From Muribaculaceae bacterium (lineage in GTDB: Bacteria > Bacteroidota > Bacteroidia > Bacteroidales > Muribaculaceae): 41,199 bases of DNA. The translations under genes and the position numbers were made by a program. Positions 32,454 through 38,285 of the stretch are shown in pieces (positions within the stretch are counted from its first letter, which is position 1; each line of letters starts with the position of its first letter). The notes below the pieces were generated by a model, which was not told where the DNA came from, searched no databases, and saw only the letters and a list, made by a program, of their open reading frames with translations. The stretch lies in contig JAIDPA010000200.1 in assembly GCA_029062985.1 (NCBI GenBank), forward strand, positions 1-41,199, written 5' to 3'.

Positions 32454-33113
32454 ATGGCAAAAAAATATTACGTCGTTTTCAACGGCAGAAACCCGGGTGT
32501 CTATGACGACTGGAATGATGCCCGCGAACAAATAGAAAACTTCAATGGCGCACGCTATAAGGGATACGCATCGTCAGCTGAGGCAACCGAGGCTTATCGT
32601 AAGTCGTTCGGCAAGGTTGATGATGCCGATCTGGGGCGTTTTCTGGCAGCTTCCAATTCCCACCCATTACCGAAACCGGGAGAACACGACTACATGACCA
32701 ATCCCGAAGTTGACCTTGACGCCTGGGCTGTAGACGCTTCCTGTCTCGGAAATCCGGGCAAGATGGAATATCAGGGGGTAGAGCTGATGTCCGGAAGGAC
32801 ACTGTTTCGGGTTGGTCCTTTTGATGATGCGACTAACAACATAGGCGAATTTCTTGCCATCGTTCATGCAATGGCGCTTATGCATCAACAAGGCAAATTC
32901 CATAATATCTATTCTGATTCCGTTTCCGGAATGGCATGGGTGCGAAATCGTAAGGTCAAGACTCAGCTTGCAAGCACACCCCGAAATGGAAAAGTCTTCG
33001 AGCTGATGGCAAGAGCCATAGCCTGGCTTAATACGCATCAGTTCCCCGCAAAAGTACTGAAATGGCAGACCGACCGCTGGGGTGAGATTCCGGCTGATTT
33101 TGGGAGGAAATAA
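32454..33113 (+). CDS. Ribonuclease HI with N-terminal viroplasmin-like domain
   Basis: A 219-residue protein. Residues 1-50 (AKKYYVVFNGRNPGVYDDW) form the RNase H1 N-terminal/viroplasmin domain, which binds RNA-DNA hybrids. Residues about 80-219 are an RNase H fold: AVDASCLGNPGKMEYQG (first Asp), NNIGEFLAIVHAM (Glu), IYSDSVSGMAWV (Asp) and QTDRWGEIPADF (last Asp). These would give the D-E-D-D metal site. It removes RNA from RNA-DNA hybrids in replication and R-loops. It stands 95 bases after pdxB and 32 bases before queG. Confidence 0.9.
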   Translation: MAKKYYVVFNGRNPGVYDDWNDAREQIENFNGARYKGYASSAEATEAYRKSFGKVDDADLGRFLAASNSHPLPKPGEHDYMTNPEVDLDAWAVDASCLGNPGKMEYQGVELMSGRTLFRVGPFDDATNNIGEFLAIVHAMALMHQQGKFHNIYSDSVSGMAWVRNRKVKTQLASTPRNGKVFELMARAIAWLNTHQFPAKVLKWQTDRWGEIPADFGRK

Positions 33114-33145
33114 GAGATAAGGGGAAAAAGCCGGAAAAGAGAATC

Positions 33146-34072
33146 ATGGAGCAGAAAGAATTTGCAAGAGAGCAGCTCCTGCTGAGCGGTGCGGTCGCTG
33201 TCGGCTTTGCCGAAGCCCGTCCGGTCGACGAAAAGGTCATGCTTGATTATTCACGCTGGATTGAAAAAGGATGGCATGCGGGGATGGACTATCTTGAGCG
33301 CCACTATCCTCTGAAATCCAATCCGGAGTCTGTTCTCCCCGGAGTCAGAACTGTCATCTCTCTCGCCTTCGGCTTCTATCCTAAGAAAAAGCGGAATCTT
33401 AATCTTCCTGAGATAGCCTCTTATGCTCTCGGTGATGACTATCACGATGTGCTGAGAAAACGCCTCCAGCCGATAACCGGCAATCTGAAAAATATTTTTG
33501 GAGGCGAGTGGAGAATATGTATCGACTCCGCTCCTCTATCAGAAAGATTCTGGGCTCAGAGAAGCGGTATAGGCCACATCGGCAGAAACGGAATGCTTAT
33601 TGTAGATGGTTGGGGAAGCTACGTCATGCTTGCAGAAGTATTGACCTCAATCCCTTTCTCCCCCGACAAACCTGCGTCGGCAGGGTGTAAGGTATGCGAT
33701 TTGTGTGTCAGATCATGTCCCGGGAAAGCCCTTAATCCTGACGGCACAATTGACTGCCGCCGCTGCATAAGTTATCTCTCAATAGAACATCGGGGGGAAT
33801 GGACTCCTTCTATGAAAGAAGTAATGACCACTCCCCCGGCTGATAAAATTCTGTATGGCTGCGAAAGATGCCTGTCCGTTTGTCCTCACAATAAAGCCAT
33901 TCCATCATCCCCCATTGACGAATTCACATTGCGTGACGAATATTCATCCATCACTTTCGCGAACGCCTCATCCTTTACTCAGGAACAATTCTCCAAAATA
34001 TTTAAGTCTTCTCCAATAAAAAGATGCAAGCTGGAAGGATTTCTAAGGAACGCGCGCAATCTCAAGCCTTAA
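33146..34072 (+). CDS. queG: Epoxyqueuosine reductase QueG
   Basis: A 308-residue cobalamin- and Fe-S-dependent enzyme that performs the last step of queuosine synthesis on tRNA. The two 4Fe-4S clusters are visible in CKVCDLCVRSCPGKAL and CERCLSVCPHN, with CRRCISYLSIEHRG between them. AQRSGIGHIGRNGMLI is the cobalamin-domain signature. The length fits the short QueG form without a C-terminal HEAT domain. Its stop overlaps by three bases the stop of the convergent kinase gene. Confidence 0.95.
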   Translation: MEQKEFAREQLLLSGAVAVGFAEARPVDEKVMLDYSRWIEKGWHAGMDYLERHYPLKSNPESVLPGVRTVISLAFGFYPKKKRNLNLPEIASYALGDDYHDVLRKRLQPITGNLKNIFGGEWRICIDSAPLSERFWAQRSGIGHIGRNGMLIVDGWGSYVMLAEVLTSIPFSPDKPASAGCKVCDLCVRSCPGKALNPDGTIDCRRCISYLSIEHRGEWTPSMKEVMTTPPADKILYGCERCLSVCPHNKAIPSSPIDEFTLRDEYSSITFANASSFTQEQFSKIFKSSPIKRCKLEGFLRNARNLKP

Positions 34073-35739
34073 TAATGGAAGGAGGAGCCTCCTAAAAATT
34101 CCCTGAGAAGTGAAGTCGTGGGTATCTGCTCTGCCGGTATAGATTCAAAATAGCTTAAAAGGCGCAAAAGACGGAAAGCCTCAGCATAAGCCACATCGTC
34201 GCGGGGCACCTGACGCAGTATGGGTTCGGCATAATCCTTCATGACCCCTAACTCAAAAATCAGGGATGAATTGAATGTTGCATCCGCATTCTCGCTGAAC
34301 GGGAAAATCCACCGCTCTTCCCCTCTTCTCACACTCTGCCATCTTCGGATAGTGTCAAGGGCAGTGGTGTGGCGGTATTTATGATCTCGGACTATTCTCC
34401 GCAGCAATCGGTTGTCGCTCGTCGAAATCCAGTTGTGGTCATCTATCTTGAGAGTGGTGAGGGCAGAGACATACACTTTGTAGACTTCATCAGGATTTAT
34501 TGAACTTGTCAGCTCAGGATTCAATCCGTGAATACCCTCAATGAGCAAAACTTCATTGTCTTCAAGTTTGAGGCGTTTCTCTTTTTCTATGCGACGTCCC
34601 AGTTCAAAAGAATAGGTAGGGAGATTAATCTCCTCTCCTCTCAGCAATCTGCTCAGGTCATCATTAAGCCGCTCAAGGTCAAGAGCATACAGGCTTTCAT
34701 AATCATAATCGCCCTTTTCATCAAGAGGAGTCTTATCACGGTCAACGAAATAATCATCCAGAGAAATCATCTTGGGCACGATAAGATTGGTCATCAGCTG
34801 GATAGCAAGACGTTTCGTGGTAGTGGTCTTCCCCGAGGAGGAGGGACCGGCAAGCATCACTATCCCGGCGCCCCCTTCCTGCCGACGTTTCAGAATATCA
34901 TCGCTTATCCTGCCGAGGAGCTTATCATGCATAGCCTCTGCCACATTTATCAGGTCAGCAGTGCGACGATTCCTGACAGCAATATTCAGTTCGCCCACAT
35001 TTTTCACCTGAATTACACGATTAAACATCAGCTGGTCCGTAAATGCCTTATACATATTTTCCTGCGGAGGGTTAGTCCTCAGGAGTTCGTCAGTCTTCTC
35101 CCTTCCATAAGCAAACAGCAGAAAACCCTGTTTATAAAGACGGAGATCGAAATCCTGAATGAAAGCAGTGCTCGGAGCCAACGGTCCGTAATAACTGTCA
35201 GCAAGCGAACCGAGACGGTAATAAGTGGTATAAAGATCATGAAGAGTCTCCAGGAGGGTAACTTTTGCCTCAAGCCCCTGATTTCGGAAGACTCTTATCG
35301 CATCTTCCGAAAGCCTTTCTTTCCGCTGAAAAGGCACGTCGGAATCTCTTAGTTTCGTTAAATGCTGAAGCAATAAGTCAATGTCTGAATCAGTCAGGGT
35401 CACGACTGCGCCATCCTTCATAAGACGGCAATAATGCCCATGGCTCATAGAATGCTCAATACACAATGTCACTCCCGGCATCACCTCTTCGACAGCCTTA
35501 TAGAGCATCATACACAAAGAGCGGACATATACTCTCCTTCCTGACGGAGAATCAGCCCCCAGGAACTCCACCTGTCGCGGAGCAAAAAGAGGGAAGCATA
35601 AATCTTCAGTCTTATTATTGACGCGCGCACATATAGGATTAAAAGGAAGCGCCCTGCCGAGACGGGGAATAAGGTCGATCACCTTTTCGCCTCCCAGAAC
35701 AGAGATATACTGACGTGTATTCTTGCAGTAGATTTTCAT
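34069..35739 (-). CDS. Uridine kinase-like nucleoside kinase with N-terminal ThrRS-like domain
   Basis: A 556-residue protein. The start MKIYCKNTRQYISVLGG (35739) is chosen; the frame is open 48 codons upstream, but that part is not family-like. The N-terminus resembles a TGS/threonyl-tRNA synthetase editing-like region (about 1-200; GHYCRLMKDGAV, with HSMSHGHYC). The C-terminal kinase has the P-loop MLAGPSSSGKTTTTKRLAIQ, then SLDDYFVDRDKTPLDEKG and LIEGIHGLNPELTSSI, as in uridine kinases and phosphoribulokinases. This two-part form is widespread in Bacteroidota and Firmicutes; the true substrate is uncertain. Convergent with queG, overlapping by a few bases. Confidence 0.85.
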   Translation of the reverse strand: MKIYCKNTRQYISVLGGEKVIDLIPRLGRALPFNPICARVNNKTEDLCFPLFAPRQVEFLGADSPSGRRVYVRSLCMMLYKAVEEVMPGVTLCIEHSMSHGHYCRLMKDGAVVTLTDSDIDLLLQHLTKLRDSDVPFQRKERLSEDAIRVFRNQGLEAKVTLLETLHDLYTTYYRLGSLADSYYGPLAPSTAFIQDFDLRLYKQGFLLFAYGREKTDELLRTNPPQENMYKAFTDQLMFNRVIQVKNVGELNIAVRNRRTADLINVAEAMHDKLLGRISDDILKRRQEGGAGIVMLAGPSSSGKTTTTKRLAIQLMTNLIVPKMISLDDYFVDRDKTPLDEKGDYDYESLYALDLERLNDDLSRLLRGEEINLPTYSFELGRRIEKEKRLKLEDNEVLLIEGIHGLNPELTSSINPDEVYKVYVSALTTLKIDDHNWISTSDNRLLRRIVRDHKYRHTTALDTIRRWQSVRRGEERWIFPFSENADATFNSSLIFELGVMKDYAEPILRQVPRDDVAYAEAFRLLRLLSYFESIPAEQIPTTSLLREFLGGSSFHY

Positions 35740-35889
35740 AACCGGGGATTTGAAGTTTTTCACATATAAGATTTCAAGATAAAAACGAAAAGAACGGGCT
35801 GAATATTTTCCGGAGCAACACACAGAGTCAGGGAAAAAACCTGACACACTTAAGAGATAAAAACTTTTTTTCATTTTTTTCACAAAATA

Positions 35890-35921
35890 TTTGGAGATGT
35901 CATAAAAACATTCTAACTTTG
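35890..35921 (+). promoter_or_regulatory. Strong promoter of the tRNA-Glu / rpsT / tRNA-Glu unit
   Basis: TTTG (35890-35893) and the perfect -7 box TAACTTTG (35914-35921) are separated by 20 bases, an excellent match to the Bacteroidetes consensus. The start should be near 35926, about 39 bases before the first tRNA. Confidence 0.8.
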
Positions 35922-35964
35922 CACTCGCAAAATGCCCCGATAACCGGCGCAGTTGCTTATCCGT

Positions 35965-36039
35965 GGCCCATTCGTCTATCGGTTAGGACGAGAGATTTTC
36001 ATTCTCTAAAGAGCAGTTCGACTCTGCTATGGGCTACCA
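35965..36039 (+). tRNA. tRNA-Glu (anticodon UUC), copy 1, CCA encoded
   Basis: The cloverleaf is complete: acceptor GGCCCAT/ATGGGCT, anticodon arm AGAGA-TTTTCAT-TCTCT with TTC at 34-36, T arm AGCAG-TTCGACT-CTGCT. The sequence ends A-CCA, so CCA is encoded. It lies 34 bases upstream of rpsT, without a terminator between them. The 72-base body is identical to copy 2. Confidence 0.95.
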
Positions 36040-36073
36040 ATATAAAAATATAAAAGTAATACTACTTTAATCG

Positions 36074-36328
36074 ATGGCAAATCATAAATCATCTATAAAG
36101 AGAATTCGCCAGGCGGAAAAAAGAAGACTTGAAAACCGCTACTGGGCTAAAACCGCTCGTAATGCTGTGCGTCGCGTGCGTAAAATGACCGACAAGGCTG
36201 AAGCTACTGCTGCTTACAACAAAGTCAGCGCTCTTCTTCAGCGTCTCGGCAGAAAAAATATCATCTCTAAGAATAAAGCCGCTAACCTTTGCAGCGGTCT
36301 TGCTATTCACATCAACAAACTCGCTTAA
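36074..36328 (+). CDS. rpsT: 30S ribosomal protein S20
   Basis: An 84-residue, strongly basic protein. It begins [18 protein letters not shown], the typical S20 start, and is all helical with many K and R residues. It binds 16S rRNA early in 30S assembly. It lies between two identical tRNA-Glu genes on the same strand and probably shares their promoter, so its mRNA would be freed by tRNA processing on both sides. Confidence 0.97.
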   Translation: MANHKSSIKRIRQAEKRRLENRYWAKTARNAVRRVRKMTDKAEATAAYNKVSALLQRLGRKNIISKNKAANLCSGLAIHINKLA

Positions 36329-36417
36329 TAACGGTCAGGTTTTTCCTCCGTTTAAATATTTTCCTTCAGCATGTGCAAGCCTTTGGCCGACGCGCAGCTG
36401 GTTATAAGGATTGTGTC

Positions 36418-36489
36418 GGCCCATTCGTCTATCGGTTAGGACGAGAGATTTTCATTCTCTAAAGAGCAGTTCGACTCTGCTATGGGCTA
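36418..36489 (+). tRNA. tRNA-Glu (anticodon UUC), copy 2
   Basis: Base-for-base the same 72-base body as copy 1, including acceptor, anticodon arm and T arm. After the discriminator A the sequence is CCT, so CCA is not encoded and must be added. It begins 89 bases after the rpsT stop and is followed by an intrinsic terminator at 36515. Confidence 0.95.
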
Positions 36490-36514
36490 CCTCCCTAAAT
36501 CCATCCTATCCCCA

Positions 36515-36557
36515 GAGGCCGGTTACTGTTTCCCAGTGCCGGCCTCACCTCTTTTTT
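36515..36557 (+). terminator. Intrinsic terminator of the tRNA-Glu / rpsT unit
   Basis: GAGGCCGG (36515-36522) pairs with CCGGCCTC (36539-36546), and the inner ACTG pairs with CAGT around a short loop. It is followed by ACCTCTTTTTT. The strong stem and T run make this a standard Rho-independent terminator. Confidence 0.85.
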
Positions 36558-36625
36558 ATACATAACTCTCCCCGGATTTAGGTTTTTGTTTCACTTGGCG
36601 TCTTTTCGCCTTTAATTACCCTATC

Positions 36626-37234
36626 ATGAAAACAGCTGAACTCGCCAACTCCGTGTTCGACAATTCTGTCGCCAAATATCACGTATCTGACAATATCGAT
36701 CTCCCCTGCCCCAATCCCTTCCCCGAAGGCTCGTTCGAGGCTATCCTTTTCGCTAAAAACTGGGTGGACGCTGTCCAATGGCATCTGGAGGATATTATCC
36801 GCGATCCTAACATCGACCCCGTGGAAGCCCTCGCGCTCAAACGCAGGATTGACGCCTCAAATCAGGTCCGCACTGATATGGTGGAGGAAATAGATTCTTG
36901 GTTCCGTGATAAATTTGCCGACGTAAAGCCCCTCCCCGACGCTACAATCAATACTGAATCTCCTGCATGGGCTCTCGACCGTCTCTCTATTCTTGCCCTC
37001 AAGATATGGCACATGAAAGAGCAGGTGGAACGTAAGGATGCGTCGCCGGAACATATTGCGAAGTGTAAGGCTAAACTTGATGTTCTTCTGGAGCAACGCG
37101 TGGATCTCACCGACGCTATCGACACCCTTCTTGACGATATCGCTGCCGGCAAGAAATACATGAAGGTATATCGCCAGATGAAAATGTATAATGACCCGGC
37201 TACTAATCCGGTGCTTTATGGCAAAAAAGACTGA
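36626..37234 (+). CDS. DUF4254 domain protein
   Basis: A 202-residue helical protein (MKTAELANSVFDNSVAKYH) recognised as the DUF4254 family, whose function is not known. It contains long charged helices (for example HMKEQVERKDASPEHIAKC and LEQRVDLTDAIDTLLDDI), no signal peptide and no membrane span, so it should be cytoplasmic. Its 3' end overlaps the start of the GT9 gene by 17 bases, suggesting translational coupling and a shared role, perhaps in lipopolysaccharide or other glycan assembly. The role is inferred from position only. Confidence 0.85.
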   Translation: MKTAELANSVFDNSVAKYHVSDNIDLPCPNPFPEGSFEAILFAKNWVDAVQWHLEDIIRDPNIDPVEALALKRRIDASNQVRTDMVEEIDSWFRDKFADVKPLPDATINTESPAWALDRLSILALKIWHMKEQVERKDASPEHIAKCKAKLDVLLEQRVDLTDAIDTLLDDIAAGKKYMKVYRQMKMYNDPATNPVLYGKKD

Positions 37235-38285
37235 TAAAGACACGATTCTCGTAACCCGCTTTTCTGCTCTCGGAGATGTCGCTATGGCACTCCCTGTCGT
37301 GTATGCGGCTGCCTTGGCATATCCCGGAAAAGAATTCGTGTTCCTGACTCGTAAACTCCCTGCCAAACTCTTTATTAATCCCCCTGCCAATCTGACGGTA
37401 AGGGGGATTGACACCTCTCTATATAACGGACCTGCAGGATTGCTGAGACTATTCCGTGAACTCAGAGAAGAATTTGATTTCTCCACTTTGGTAGACCTTC
37501 ATGATGTCTTGCGTACCTCCCTGCTCCGTCTCTATGCAAGGCTCTCCGGGCTGAAAGTGGCTAAAATCAACAAAGGGCGTTCGCAGAAAAAAGCCCTCAC
37601 CCGTAAACGCGACAAGAAGCTCTCTCAGCTCCCACATTCGACTGACAGATACCGCGACGCGTTCCGTAAAGCCGGCTTAACGGTGCCTGATTCCTTCTCC
37701 TCTCTGTTTGATAAGAATCCTCCGGAAGCACATCTTTTCGAGGCTGCCTCTCTTCCTAAAAAACAGGGGGAAACATGGCTGGCAATTGCTCCCTTTGCTG
37801 CTCACAAAGGAAAGATCTATCCTATTGAACTGATGAAGAGGGTAGTCAGCCACTTTGCTTCCATTCCCGGCATGAAGATATTCATTTTTGGAGCAGGCGC
37901 CACTGAATCTGATTTGATTGCAAGCCTTGCAAACGGGCATGAAAACGTAGTGAACATGGCTGAAAAAAAATTGGGATTTGCAGGTGAACTCGCCCTGATG
38001 CATTGCTGCGACACAATGCTGGCAATGGATTCAGCCAATATGCACCTTGCTTCTCTTGTGGGGTTGCCTACAGTGAGTGTCTGGGGTGCCACTCACCCTT
38101 ACTGCGGTTTCTACGGAATAAGACAAGACCCGAAAGATGCCGTTCAGCTTAATCTGGAATGCCGTCCCTGCTCCGTGTTCGGAAACAAGCCTTGCTCAAG
38201 AGGCGACTACTATTGTCTAAACGGGATTTCTCCCCAAACTATCATTGAGCGTATCAACGCGAATTTACATATCAAAGCAACATAA
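37218..38285 (+). CDS. Glycosyltransferase family 9 (heptosyltransferase-like)
   Basis: A 355-residue protein. The start is MAKKTDKDTILVTRF (37218), since the nine codons upstream lie in the coding end of the DUF4254 gene. ILVTRFSALGDVAMALPVVY is the classic GT9 N-terminal motif, and later come IAPFAAHKGKIYPIELM and the C-terminal CDTMLAMDSANMHLASLVG with PTVSVWGATHPYCGF. GT9 enzymes transfer heptose or related sugars to lipopolysaccharide core on the cytoplasmic face of the inner membrane. The exact sugar is unknown. Its stop codon shares one base with the start of the next gene (TAATG). Confidence 0.92.
   Translation: MAKKTDKDTILVTRFSALGDVAMALPVVYAAALAYPGKEFVFLTRKLPAKLFINPPANLTVRGIDTSLYNGPAGLLRLFRELREEFDFSTLVDLHDVLRTSLLRLYARLSGLKVAKINKGRSQKKALTRKRDKKLSQLPHSTDRYRDAFRKAGLTVPDSFSSLFDKNPPEAHLFEAASLPKKQGETWLAIAPFAAHKGKIYPIELMKRVVSHFASIPGMKIFIFGAGATESDLIASLANGHENVVNMAEKKLGFAGELALMHCCDTMLAMDSANMHLASLVGLPTVSVWGATHPYCGFYGIRQDPKDAVQLNLECRPCSVFGNKPCSRGDYYCLNGISPQTIIERINANLHIKAT

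Noticed and set aside
35740-35883. Upstream extension of the kinase-like gene by 48 codons
   Set aside because: The extra residues look like random translation of AT-rich spacer, and MKIYCKNTRQYI begins the recognisable domain.
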